Source of the DNA: Capronia americana | Taxonomy: Eukaryota > Ascomycota > Eurotiomycetes > Chaetothyriales > Herpotrichiellaceae | DNA: 64,000 bases | Assembly (NCBI GenBank): GCA_016110215.1 | Contig: JADWQD010000007.1 | Coordinates: 496,001-560,000, forward strand | Reading direction: 5' to 3' | Shown: positions 25,818-36,086 of the stretch, piece by piece | How positions within the stretch are numbered: the stretch's first letter is position 1 | Layout of the letters: every line of letters begins with the position of its first letter | The notes under the pieces: model-generated | Database searches by the model: none | What the model was told of the DNA's origin: nothing | What the model saw: the letters and a program-made list of their open reading frames with translations, nothing else | Translations under genes and position numbers: made by a program

Positions 25818-26441
25818 TATCAGGTAGTATTTTCGACGGCTGTTTTGGCTACAAAGGAGAGGGCAGAAAGTAATCGGGCTTGAGGCCAGAGTACTGCAAG
25901 GCAGTTCAACTTTCAGCCTCAAAAGTCCCTAGCACCGCAGATGTCCGAATAGGGTGGTCTCGGACTTCTGTCAAAAATGGCTGGAAGAAGCCGATGTTAG
26001 CTGCATGGTGACCAACGCACATGCTGCAAGGATCATTTGCAGTCTTGACCCACCCCTCCCTGTCGCATTTTACGATGTGAGCACTGAGCGTCTCATCCGT
26101 CAGTGAGGCTGCCGGTAAAAGTTGCCCCCGTCAGGCTGTGGTATCGATGGGCTGCAACAACTTGCCAATGAGACTTGTGACCAGCATTCTGCCTTGCATC
26201 AAACGATAAGAAGCAAGTTCTGCTTGGGCAACCATTTTTGGTCGCGTGCTACTCGTCCTTGGGGCTGCTCCTATTCGCATTCGAGAATGTCGGTAGTGGG
26301 AAGGCTCCGACTGTGTTCAGATCGTCTCCTCCATGTCAAACCGAATTTCACAACACAAACTTTCAACACTTTTACAAGTTTTCTGCACTCCATCGAGAGC
26401 TCGCCAACCGCCTGAGGCATCAAGATATTACAATCAACCAG
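25818..26441. promoter_or_regulatory. Divergent promoter, subtilase / tail-anchored protein
   Basis: This 624-bp interval separates two start codons facing away from each other, so it must hold both promoters and 5' UTRs. No clear TATA box or operator could be named. Confidence 0.5.
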
Positions 26442-27674
26442 ATGGCGTTTCAAAATTTGGACGACTGCGTGTTCGATTTCGATGGACAAGGCGAGGGAGG
26501 GTTTTACCGGTTACCGATCAGAAATCCTCAAGGCTTGCTGAACCTCCCTATCATGGTAAATAGGGGAGACAAGTTTTTGGTCGTAGCAACGTTAATGGAT
26601 GTTGTGCATGGGAAGATGAAAGATGGCGCTGGCGGCGAAGGGACTCTTGTCGTCGCCTGCTTCCGGTTCAAACCATCCGGAAAGAATCGCTTCAAAAGCG
26701 CCACCGTTACTTGGACATTCACCAGTGAAGATCCTGCAGTTCAAGTCGTCCCCGAACGTATCGCTCCGGAAGACACTTGGTCGTTAAATCCAGTGACGGA
26801 AAAGCTAGAGCGAAACTGGGGCATCAATGGCAATGTAGGGCCCGGCGTGGGTCCAGTGACAGCGACCGTGGGTGGCCAGTACGGATCGACGACAGGAAAG
26901 GAAATCGAGTATCACACCACCATCGATGGCACCATCTTAGCGCTTGAGCGCGACGACGGCGTACCTGATTCGGTTCGGTGGAGCCTGTCAGAGAACGAGG
27001 CGAACCCAAATGGGATTTGTCGAATAGCGGTGGTTGGTGTTCTCCTTAGACGCACCGTCGTGAAGGGAAAGACACCACGCCCGGGCCCAGCACCGATATT
27101 CTTGGGTGCCGTCAACATACACGCTGACAAGCATGTTCACAGGAGTGGAAGTGCATGGACAGAAAAGGTCTTCAAAGACACGTATAAAGATGACGCTACC
27201 AGGTTTCAACCAGGAGAAGACAAGATAAGTGGGCAGTTCGTGATCGACAAAAATAACCTGTCTGAAATCAGTCTGACCAATGACATCATGCATATGAGTC
27301 TACATGAAAGTTTTGAAGAGCTTCAAACGAGAAAGAGGGAGAAGGAGAAAATCAAGCAACAAGAAGCGGACAAAAAGAACCAAGGAGAAAAGGAGAAAAT
27401 CAAGCTGGAAGAGGAGCAGAAGAAGAGGCAGGAAGAAGAACAGCAGAAGAAGAAACAGGAAGAGGATGAGAAGAAGAAGAAGCAGGACGATGAAAGGTCC
27501 ATTATGCCTCCTTCAATGCCTACTCACACAGCTGCAGTCACTTCAAATCAAAGTGGGGGACAGGGAAATTTACAGGCCACAGCTCTACCAGCGTGGGTGT
27601 ACTATGTCGTTCTTGGGATGTTGGTTATGTATTTCTGGCAGCAGCTCACAAAGCTTTGGTCTCGTAGCAACTGA
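26442..27674 (+). CDS. Tail-anchored protein: beta-rich domain, charged coiled coil, C-terminal TM
   Basis: Single exon of 410 residues. The ATG at 26442 was chosen because upstream in-frame sequence has no credible start and this one lies in good context. Residues 1 to about 290 form a Gly- and beta-rich domain (WGINGNVGPGVGPVTATVGG, then VRWSLSENEANPNGICRIAV) of a kind seen in fungal hypothetical proteins; I know no function for it. Residues about 295-365 are a very charged Lys/Glu/Gln coiled coil. A short linker leads to a hydrophobic segment (WVYYVVLGMLVMYFWQQL) 11 residues from the end, typical of tail-anchored insertion into ER or mitochondrial outer membrane. It is divergent from the ankyrin-subtilase gene, which suggests co-expression. 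No signal peptide is seen. Confidence 0.75.
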   Translation: MAFQNLDDCVFDFDGQGEGGFYRLPIRNPQGLLNLPIMVNRGDKFLVVATLMDVVHGKMKDGAGGEGTLVVACFRFKPSGKNRFKSATVTWTFTSEDPAVQVVPERIAPEDTWSLNPVTEKLERNWGINGNVGPGVGPVTATVGGQYGSTTGKEIEYHTTIDGTILALERDDGVPDSVRWSLSENEANPNGICRIAVVGVLLRRTVVKGKTPRPGPAPIFLGAVNIHADKHVHRSGSAWTEKVFKDTYKDDATRFQPGEDKISGQFVIDKNNLSEISLTNDIMHMSLHESFEELQTRKREKEKIKQQEADKKNQGEKEKIKLEEEQKKRQEEEQQKKKQEEDEKKKKQDDERSIMPPSMPTHTAAVTSNQSGGQGNLQATALPAWVYYVVLGMLVMYFWQQLTKLWSRSN

Positions 27675-28061
27675 ATTGATCATGGTGGTGTCTTCGTTCT
27701 CAAGCAGTTTCCTCCCTTAAGCCAAGTCTCTTGTCTCGATAGAAGTCAGAAGATTAGGAAGACGTAATCCTTCGAGATTTTGAATTGCATCAGCGGCAAA
27801 GGAGTCTCCAGGAAAGGACTCTCTGTTTCTTGACCGGAATCCTGACGCCCGTCTCCCTTCTGGCCCACGTGACCTCGCGCCGCTTTTGCTCAGGCTGGCT
27901 CGTGTCCGTTGTCATAATGGCGAGTGGAACAACGCAGTAGTAAAAGCAAGATAAAAAGGCAACATTATACATAAAACACGACTATCAGACATTCGAAATC
28001 CAATTTCACCAAGCCAGGACACAAGCAAACTTTTTCACATCCGCCAGGTTCCATATCTCCT
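27675..28061. other. Convergent 3' intergenic region
   Basis: 387 bp between two converging genes. It should carry both 3' UTRs and polyadenylation sites; nothing else is seen. Confidence 0.5.
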
Positions 28062-29396
28062 TTATGAGCAGAACCCAGCTGGGACAGTACAAGTGTCACC
28101 GATGGCAGAACTGCCGCAGTCAACCGTCGTCATGGAGAGACTAGAAACCTCTTCTCCAGCATCATTCTTCAACATGCTGATTGTGATGGACTGCAGATTG
28201 GCCACCTGCGACTGTAGGGAGAGAACCATTGATTTCAATGTGTCGATGTCATCTTTAAGAGTGGAGCAGGACTGTGCGTCCGAAGGGCTCATGTCGCCCT
28301 GAATCTTTGCGCCGACGAAGGACTGGAATGGAGTGACAATCACGCCCGCAATCGTGTCTATTGACGTGAGAGATTAGCAAGTCTTCCACAAACTTGGACC
28401 AGCGTGAATAGTATGAAGGACAGAAGCTATTGAGCGATGTAAGGGCAAGTTGGTGAAGATGAGAAGCCTTTAACCTACTCGTCACGATTTGCTGATAAAA
28501 GGGACCACTGGTCAAAAATGCCCAAGCATCCCTCCCAGATTGCTGCATCACGGTTCCTAATTTGTCGAAGTATGGCCCAGCGGCGTCGAGAACAGTGACG
28601 GTCCCAGCTCTTGCTCCACTAAGACATTTTGAGGCGGTCTGGCAGAGTCCTTGAAGGAGATCGCGATCGTTTAGGATATCGCGTGGCGTAATCGTGGTGT
28701 TTCCAGATGGCCCGAGTCGGCCCATGTTGTTCATCACATGGATGCTGTCGTCCCATTTATCGGGGAGGATTCCAACCCAAGTTCCAGGAGCAAGTTGATG
28801 CCATCGATACTCGACCCCGTCGAAACTGGCTATCATCCCATGGAAGGCCGCAGGCTCTTGACTTATATCAGACGAAGCAGGTGTAGCTGACATGGCGGTA
28901 GGGTGATTCGGGGTAGTGGAAGTGACATTGGTGGAGGTGGCGTTGTACCCCCGACGACGCCTGCGGAACGACGAATTGAGAATATCCCTGTGGTATTTCT
29001 GTGCACCTGTATAGATAACCTTAAATGATTGATACGCGCCGACGAGTTCATTATCGATGGAGATGCAGCCGGCATTTGAGGAGGAGAGTTCAGTCCGAGT
29101 AGAGCAGTCGCTTGAGCTGTAGAACTGCACGGTTGTGCCATCATCCACAGCCCCTGTTGAGTGGACAACAACACCTTCTGCAACACCACTGGCTTTCATC
29201 AGCACAAGGAAGTTTGTCATCTGGCCTCACATTGGTTCACTTACGCGTAGTCCTGCCTACAGCCTTGATCCGGCCCACCCACCCAAGAGCCAACAAATTC
29301 CCCAGCACAATTGCCACTGAGGTAGAAGTCAAGTTCGAACGCTGAGGTCGAGTATGCAAATGAGATTAGACAAAGCTGGAAAATGAGAATAGCCAT
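28062..29396 (-). CDS. Secreted protein with C-terminal coiled coil and Cys-rich tail
   Basis: Exons (minus): 29396-29245, 29188-28479, 28357-28062; 385 residues. The start ATG at 29396 gives a signal peptide (MAILIFQLCLISFAYSTSA). The mature N terminus has paired cysteines (GNCAGEF, GCRQDYA, SSDCSTR, AGCISID), then an Arg-rich stretch (FRRRRRGYN) and a Ser/Thr/Pro linker with N-glycosylation sites. A conserved-looking region (about 150-280) follows, then a heptad-patterned helix with SCSTLKDDIDTLKSMV, and a tail with Cys residues ending TVPAGFCS. The order matches small extracellular fungal proteins, but I recognise no named domain. The protein should be exported to the wall or medium. Intron 2 is 121 bp with a CTAAT branch site. 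Confidence 0.75.
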
Positions 29397-30043
29397 AATG
29401 GTCGCTCGTTCAGAGGGCAAGAGCTAAGAAGTAACGATAGCAGATTTTTCTGCCTCTGAATTTAGGAGATGATGTTCTTGAAGTCGCCAATAGCAGAGGA
29501 CAGTTATATAGCTCAGTATCTGCGACATAGACGCCGTCGACTTGACCTTTGAGGTCGCTGTTGACCAAGTAGAGCAACCTCTTGGACTCTGTGTCAGCTA
29601 AGCATGGTTACCTCTGTCCTCGGTTTGCACGCTCTTACGGCGCTTGGAGTGAATGCCGTTGATTTCAGCACCGCCCTAAAGTAGACGCTCTTCTAGGAAC
29701 GAATTCCCAGAAGACACTATTTAGCAATGGTGAGACAGAAGACCGGGTCGAAACCAACAAGTAGCCATAAAGTAAACCGGCTCCGACCTCACTCTGCAAC
29801 CCAGCTTTAGCATGCGGACTCTAAAGACTCAAAGAGACACGGCGCCTTGGCGAAGCAGCTTCGAGGTTTCCGGTGGCGGGCGACGATGCGGGTATTCTGA
29901 CTGCAGCGTCTTGAGAGTTCGATATTGTTTTGCTTCGTGGTGCCTAAGGTTTCCAGGTCCATCAGTGCAAGTATAAAAGGCAACGAAGAAAGCCGAGGGG
30001 GCAATATAAGGCAATAGTACGCGGCATCCTCAGAAGCATAAGG
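29397..30043. other. Divergent intergenic region
   Basis: About 650 bp between the secreted-protein gene (minus) and the membrane-protein gene (plus). A TATA-like atatagc lies near 29506, 110 bp upstream of the minus-strand ATG. No other element is recognised. Confidence 0.4.
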
Positions 30044-31134
30044 ATGCGCGGACCCCAACTCATTGCGGCGTGCGAGCGGCAGAACGGTGCTCTATCTTCG
30101 GCTTGGTTTCAACGGCAAGGCACACAAACAATGTTGACGTTTGCCTTGCGGTGTATTCAACCACGTTCCAGCCGCTGCACTCAGGTATTGGGGAGAAAGG
30201 CAAGGCGGAATTTGGCTTTAAAGCTGGACAGCGGTCGGCGTCTAATGAAGAGCGAATTAGTGATTATCGGCGGCACCAACGCTTGGCGAAAGCAGGCCTT
30301 CATAGCGACCTCGCCCAACTTAGAGCCAACCTGAGAAACTCTCAAGCATTCACCAGCGAGAATTATCAATCATTTTGGACACAAAGAAATCTTATGGTCC
30401 CGAAAATCCGAGTTGCTAAATTGTCCCTTTCTCAACACTTTCTGATGATCTCAATGGCCGAACAGCCCTACGATCGGTTCAGCTTCATCCTTTGGTTGAT
30501 ATGGTACTATCCGGGCATGATCCTCATAACGTGCGTACTTTGCCATATTGCAGTAATGGCTGCGGAGGATGCCGCAGCACGAAAAACCGATCACTCCGCC
30601 GTTCAGATCCACAACGAGACTCTCACCGAAGCTCGGAAGCCCGAAGATGCTTCAGGATCCGATTCAGCCATGCGTCAAGCCGAGGACTCGGACGAAGGGG
30701 CTCAGAAAAAGCTGCCTGGTGTTGACGAACAACCATATTTAGGGCGGAGCTCCGCGACACCACAGAAAAACCATCACGGCTCACGCTCAAAGACGTCTTC
30801 GGTGACTCTGATGAAGATAGCCATCTTCTGGCAAGGGGCTCAGATCTTGCTTCTTGAGAGGATGGGACGTATGGCGGCGAGGGAGCGAACTCTGACTGGA
30901 GATCCCATCTTTGACTCTGTCGTTGTCTTAGCCCTCTGCACAACCCTCGTTCTGTTGTCAACCGCTAGACTCCAAGACCGTTGGAATGGGGCCAGCATCA
31001 GTAAGACTGGGGCTGGAGCAGACCTGGGAGAAGAAATGAAGAAGCCAAGGCCTACGTCAAGACTACTATTGGCTGCTGTGCTTCTAGTGTTACTGCCATG
31101 GTATGAGTTGTTGACCTCAAAAAATTCGCCATGA
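30044..31134 (+). CDS. Hypothetical membrane protein, three TM segments
   Basis: Proposed exons 30044-30184 and 30232-31134 (47-bp intron, in phase) give 347 residues; a shorter start at ATG 30394 is equally possible. Three hydrophobic segments are seen: FILWLIWYYPGMILITCVLC, then FDSVVVLALCTTLVLLSTA and LLLAAVLLVLLPWYELL. They are separated by a hydrophilic loop rich in Asp, Glu, Lys and Ser. No family is recognised. The last hydrophobic segment lies close to the C terminus. It sits between the secreted protein and a HET-type gene fragment in the accessory block, and could be a lineage-specific gene or a decayed one. Confidence 0.45.
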
Positions 31135-31215
31135 CTATTCAGGTGTCTGGGACCCGAGAGGGAGGATACTACTTCGCAATAAATTTTCGTCAACCTTATC
31201 GAAGCCTTCTGTCAA

Positions 31216-31713
31216 TTGTCGTCACTATGGGAGATATTGCCATCGCTTTCAGCGGAGTGCTTGCCTGCCGGGAAGAACGCTTTTGGATCGGTCAATGGCG
31301 GAAAAATTGTCCTCGAGGGAGCCATCATATCAGCAACATTCAACGTCTCGAACAACGCGGGCAGCACTAGCCCAGAAACGCCCAATGTCCACCTGGAGGC
31401 GCACGCAAAGACCGCAACCATGGTGTACGGCAAAATAACCGGATTTGAGAAGTATCCGATGCTGGTGTTTGACAACATGGTTGAACCAACAGAGGTCATG
31501 GAATACGACGGCCGGACAGTCAAGTGCCTGCTCATTGGATCTGTGGAAGACTCGTGGCGCTCCAAAACAAAATTGCAGCGTGTCCACCAAGCCCTGGCGC
31601 TCCAAGAGTCAACGAGGGCACCCAGAGCGTACGAGAGGATCGGATTGCTCATAGTGGATACCGACGATTGCTGGTTTGATGTGGCGGACGTGCAACGAGT
31701 GACCATTGTATAG
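31216..31713 (+). pseudogene. C-terminal fragment of a HET-type protein
   Basis: The open frame has the hallmarks of the C-terminal module of HET-domain proteins: CLPAGKNAFGSVNGGKIVLE (family pattern C-x-PFG-V--G-L-L-G), a beta-rich core, then RAYERIGLLIVD followed by CWFDVADVQRVTIV at the end (family pattern YxRIGxF ... WF ... xxVxIV). The HET domain itself is not found upstream. The frame has no ATG before 31420, and the preceding gene is unrelated. I read it as a remnant left after loss of the N-terminal part, or a terminal exon whose partner exons are gone. Confidence 0.6.
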
Positions 31714-32762
31714 AAGAAGAAGAAGGGATGAAAAGTCATGCAGCTTGCTCCGAAGACGTCTTCAAAGCCTCGCAATTTTGCCTAGGAAAACGCCGCCATT
31801 AGAGCTGCCTGTCCTGTCTGGCTGGGGACATCCTTGGATGAATCTGATCTACATACATAGCAAAAGGCACCCCACCCTCCGGACGAGTATTCGCTCCAGC
31901 CTACGCCCCAGATATCCTAGGAACAAGAAAGTGGCAAGCTGCGACCAGCCACTTTTTGGCGGAAACTGGCATACGATGGCGCCAGTAGGCAAAAGCTGCG
32001 AGCACGCTTCCACGAAGCTGTCGACATGATTGGACTCGGTAGCAACACGCCTGCAAATACCAAAAAGGTGGTTCAAGACCTGACTCAAAGAGTCTAGGGC
32101 GAATTATATCCTAGGATGGCATAGTTCCTGGGTGTTTTTCCTCTATCAATGCTTGGATTCTTACAGTCAACAGGAGCGACAGTTTTCGTTGTTCGTCCGC
32201 TTTTTTTTTTAACATGGCGTCGTCGCATTGTTGTCAGAAGCGCCGCAAAGGCCAAGGGCCAAGGGCGTGGACGGCCGTACGTTACATACTGTACAGTATT
32301 TCTTAGGTACATACCGAGGATCCCACGTCATATGCTGTCCGCTGGACACTGTATACTGTAAATGGTGGGGACAAAACCGGCGCACTCTCCTCTACAGGAT
32401 AGGCTGAGTCAGAAACGGGAATGGAGAGGGAAGAAGAAGAAGGTGTTGAATTCAGGCTTGGCTTGGGTAGGCAAGTACAAGATCAGTCACATAGGTGATG
32501 GGTCGTTGTCAGGCTCGGCAGGCCAGTAAATGCGCTGGTTTTCTCTACAAGGCGCCCATTGCCATCATGGGCCGATGCCGAGGAATGGGAGTTACACGAG
32601 GCTGACATGATGCTGGGGACCTGATGGCCTAGATGATCAAAGTCCAAGGTTAGAAAGGGATAAAGCTCCGTATATAGTCGGGTCTGGGGGGCTGGATGGC
32701 CGCCGCCGCCTCCCAAGACTGTCGTCCCACCACCCGCAACCACCACCACCAGCAGACCGAAT
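31714..32762. other. Intergenic, low-complexity patches
   Basis: About 1 kb without a supported gene. It contains a T run at 32203-32212, a 14-bp perfect palindrome at 32286-32299 and further copies of tactgta nearby (about 32350). The right part is the promoter of the FAD monooxygenase. Confidence 0.5.
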
Positions 32763-34124
32763 ATGACGATCCGCATAGCTATAGCAGGAGGGGGCATTGC
32801 TGGCCTATGTCTCGCCCGAGGATTGCTTCAGTATCCGCAGTTCGAGGTCCACGTGTACGAGCAGGTGCAGCAGCATAAAGACAAAGGAGGATCACTTGCG
32901 TTGCACGCCAATGCCATTGGCGCGATGGAGTTGATTGACCCGGCCATTAAGCAGGCGTATTTCAGAAAGGCAAATAGTATGCTCGAAGACGATGAGGAGG
33001 AGATGGCCACGCAGGTCATCATGGCGGAAGGGAAGTATAGGGGCCAGGTGATTGCGAGGCTGGGTCGCGCGAAGGGGAGGAAGACCGTGGCGAGGGTGGA
33101 TCTGATTGCTGGATATCAGGAACTGGTCCCCAAAGAGATTATGCACCTGGGGAAGAGAGTAGAAGGGATTGAACAGGGCGAAGACGGTGCTGGCGTTGTT
33201 GTTAGGTTCGCAGACGGCTCGACAGCCACAGCAGATTGTCTCATCGGGGCGGACGGCATCCACAGTGTCACCAGAGAGTATGTGCTCGGCAGAGACCATC
33301 CTGCCGCTCGGCCGGTCAATCACGAACGATGGTACCGGGTTGGTGCGAAACTTCCCATGGAGGTCGTGGAGAGGACGTTGTCGACGCAATTCCTGGGGTT
33401 TGTGCCCATCCTCTGTGGCCCTCATGGGGTGTTCAACATGACGCCGATTCAGTATGGCAAGGTGATGACTATCGGCGTATATCAGAGGGCGAAGACGTCT
33501 GAGGATGTCGGGAAGCTGCCTGATCCGGACGACTTCCTTGACTATCATCCCGATTGTGCAAAAATGGTGGAGGTAGGTTAGCATTCTCATGGGGGCGACA
33601 GCGACGATTGCTTACCTCTTCACTTACAGTTGATACGCAGTGCGTATCAGGAGGACGAAGTCTGGGCCATCCAGGACCACGATGCGGCGCCGCACTTCAA
33701 TAAAGGCAACGTGGTCATGATCGGGGATGCCGCGCACGCGACGTTCCCCTTCATCGGCAACGGAGCAGCACAGGCCATTGAGGATGGAGCTGTGCTTCAC
33801 GCCCTCTTCGCCCATGTAAAGGACAAGTCCCAGCTACCAGCGGCGTTTGCGGCGTTTGACGAAATCAGGAGACCCAGGGCCTTGCGGGTTGTAGATCTGT
33901 CGAGGAAGGCAGGGTTGATCTACTCTTATGAATTTGACGGGTTTTGGAAGGAGGGGGATGGGATCGAAGCCTTGAAGGAGGAATGGATGAAAATTGCTTC
34001 CTTTACCAATGACGCTGATTTGGCGACTCAGAACGAGATGGCGATTGCGGCCTTCCACAGGATGACGGCCGAAGGAACGAACGGTGTTTGTAGTGTCGAC
34101 GGGCTGGCCTCAGCCAGGCTGTGA
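32763..34124 (+). CDS. FAD-dependent monooxygenase (salicylate-hydroxylase-like)
   Basis: Exons 32763-33572 and 33630-34124 (57-bp intron, phase 0) give 434 residues, normal for the group A flavoprotein hydroxylases (FAD_binding_3). The N terminus has the dinucleotide fold (IAIAGGGIAGL). The mid-protein DG motif is LIGADGIHS and the second FAD motif is VVMIGDAAHATFPFIGNGA. Such enzymes use NAD(P)H and O2 to hydroxylate aromatic or related substrates; the substrate here cannot be told. No secondary-metabolism backbone gene is nearby, so a role in catabolism is more likely than in biosynthesis. No targeting signal is seen. Confidence 0.88.
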
Positions 34125-34396
34125 GCGAAGCGAAGTGTGTTATGTCTGATTTGGCCGGGGAAGCTCGATGCTGAGTCTTCGCGACAATGGTGGGGTAGAC
34201 GCCTGCGTATTGTTGACACGTCAGGAACAAGGCACTGCTGGCGCCAATCCATCTCCAGACTGCGCATCAACGTTGCAACCTTTAGATTCCTGCTTCGAAT
34301 ATCCATAAACCCGAGACCTTATCGCACATCGTCCTGAGAAGCAAATTACATCTCATTGTTAGCAGCCCCGAAGTACTTCACTTCAACTTCACGACC

Positions 34397-35138
34397 ATGG
34401 CCGCGCCGCCTGAGATCACCTGCACCAATCTCTCTGGAAAGTTCATCATGGTGAGGACTGCGTACCGGCTCCCAACAAGTGGGACTTCGCTGACGGACAT
34501 GAGAACAAATCGCTTTCGGACGACATCGACTCTATGCTTGCACTCCAAGGACTGAGCTGGCTCACGAGAACTGCAATCAGCCTAGCAACGGTCGTGGTAC
34601 GTTGGGCACACTGCATCTGCCGGTGCCGAGACTGATCCTTGGGCAGCTCACGATCAAAGAGTACAAGCAAGATGATATATATCACATCGACATCACCTCA
34701 GTCGCCTCCGGCCTGTCGACGACCCAGGAGAACCGCACACTCGATTGGACAGAACGAGAGCACAGTGATCGGATATTTGGCAAGTGTCGAGGAAAGTCAC
34801 GGCTGTGGAAGGCCGGCGATTTCAAGATGGAGGGTCCTGGGTCAGAAGAGGATGCGGTTTTCTTACAGGCTCACAAGCTCAAGGACGGCCAGACAGACTC
34901 GAAATTCTTGGACGACGAACATGTCCAAAGCTTTGTGACGAATATTGACCATGCAGGAGGGTGGCAGGCTGAGATGATCTGGGGTTTCGAAGAGATCAAT
35001 GGCGAAAGGAGATATACTCGGCGCATTGTGGTCTGGAAGAACGCCGAGTTTCGAAGAGCCCGAGTTGTGTATGATTACAAGGGACCGGCCGAGAAGGCGG
35101 ACGATGACGAAGAAGATCTTGCATACGGGGAGGAATGA
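34397..35138 (+). CDS. Fungal lipocalin-like family protein
   Basis: Exons 34397-34450, 34504-34596, 34647-35138 (introns 53 and 50 bp, all phase 0) give 212 residues. The pattern is that of a widespread uncharacterised ascomycete family: LSGKFIMNKSLSDDID, then LALQGLSWLTRTAISLATV, ENRTLDWTEREHSD.IFG, K.KSRLWK, HVQSFV, IWGFEEINGERRYTRRIVV. The alternating beta pattern suggests a small barrel that could bind a hydrophobic ligand. No signal peptide is seen. Assignment to the lipocalin fold is from memory of the family; no enzymatic function is known to me. Confidence 0.8.
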
Positions 35139-35864
35139 ACAGCTCTACATGATTGAACGACGATACGAGTACGCCCGTGAAGACGAGCACATGTTCGTCA
35201 AATGAGATACTGGGAACACTCTGCCGGCAGCCTCGGAATTCTTGTGCATGGGCTCTTCTTTGAGTATGGAATCGGCGCATCGGTATTCCCTGGACGCGAA
35301 ATCTGACGCAACGTTGAGATACTTTCCGATCGAGGGAGGCTGTGTCTTGCATATCCGTATATTTGTGTTTGCAACGTGAGGCCCGCCATTCTGGAGGAGT
35401 ATCTGACGTCACTCTGCCCGGCCGAACTCTTTCCCACGTCGTTGCGCCATTTTGCATCCCCTCGGCTTTCAACTTGAGGAAGGTCTTCCGGGCTCTAGCC
35501 ACGCTAGTCTGCTTTAGACGTTCACATGTGGCTGACTGAGGTTCGCACGGCCAATCGCATTGGCCCTGCCTCGCGGCGGAAATCTCGCGTGTTCCTTTTG
35601 ACAAAAACATAGGAATCAGCTGGGTGCAAATACCTCAGAAACTATTTACCTACTGAGGCTCTATAGCCAAACGACACATTCGAAACGATTATATATAGGT
35701 AGGTCGCACCTCGTCTTGGCTGCATCTTGTCAGCAGACAAATCAAACACACCAAGATCTCCAGTAAGAGGATCGATAACTCGAAATAAGTCAGCGCAATC
35801 ACCACAGCGACGCCAACATTCAAAATCTTCCATACATTCACCAAACACCAGTACATCCCAAATA
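35139..35864. other. Intergenic / 5' leader of small gene
   Basis: About 0.7 kb. A TATA-rich run (tatatata) at about 35690 and a C/A-rich, A-rich leader at 35770-35864 look like a fungal promoter and 5' UTR for the small gene at 35865. No other gene is supported. Confidence 0.45.
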
Positions 35865-36086
35865 ATGTCTTTCTTCCACCACAACAACGAAGGTGAAGAA
35901 GAGTCGCCTCGTCGCCACAGTTCTGTCCGCGACCTTCAAGCAAGAGCATACGCCAAATGGGTATCTCAAGGCCTCGTCAGAAAACACAGCAGCTCCAGCA
36001 ATTCCAGCGGCTTCGGCGCTGAAAGAGCACGACGACATTTCTGGCAAGAAGAAGCAGCCCGGTTTGGAATCGTCATGAGATCATGA
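35865..36086 (+). CDS. Small basic protein, 73 residues
   Basis: ATG at 35865 in good context (aataATGTC) after a C/A-rich leader. The product begins MSFFHHNNEGEEESPRRHSS, has ARAYAKWVSQGLVRKHSSSS, and ends with a charged helix (GAERARRHFWQEEAARFGIV). The phase is open upstream as far as 35727, but no credible ATG lies there. I do not recognise the family. The leader and a TATA-like box favour a real gene; size alone leaves doubt. Confidence 0.5.
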   Translation: MSFFHHNNEGEEESPRRHSSVRDLQARAYAKWVSQGLVRKHSSSSNSSGFGAERARRHFWQEEAARFGIVMRS

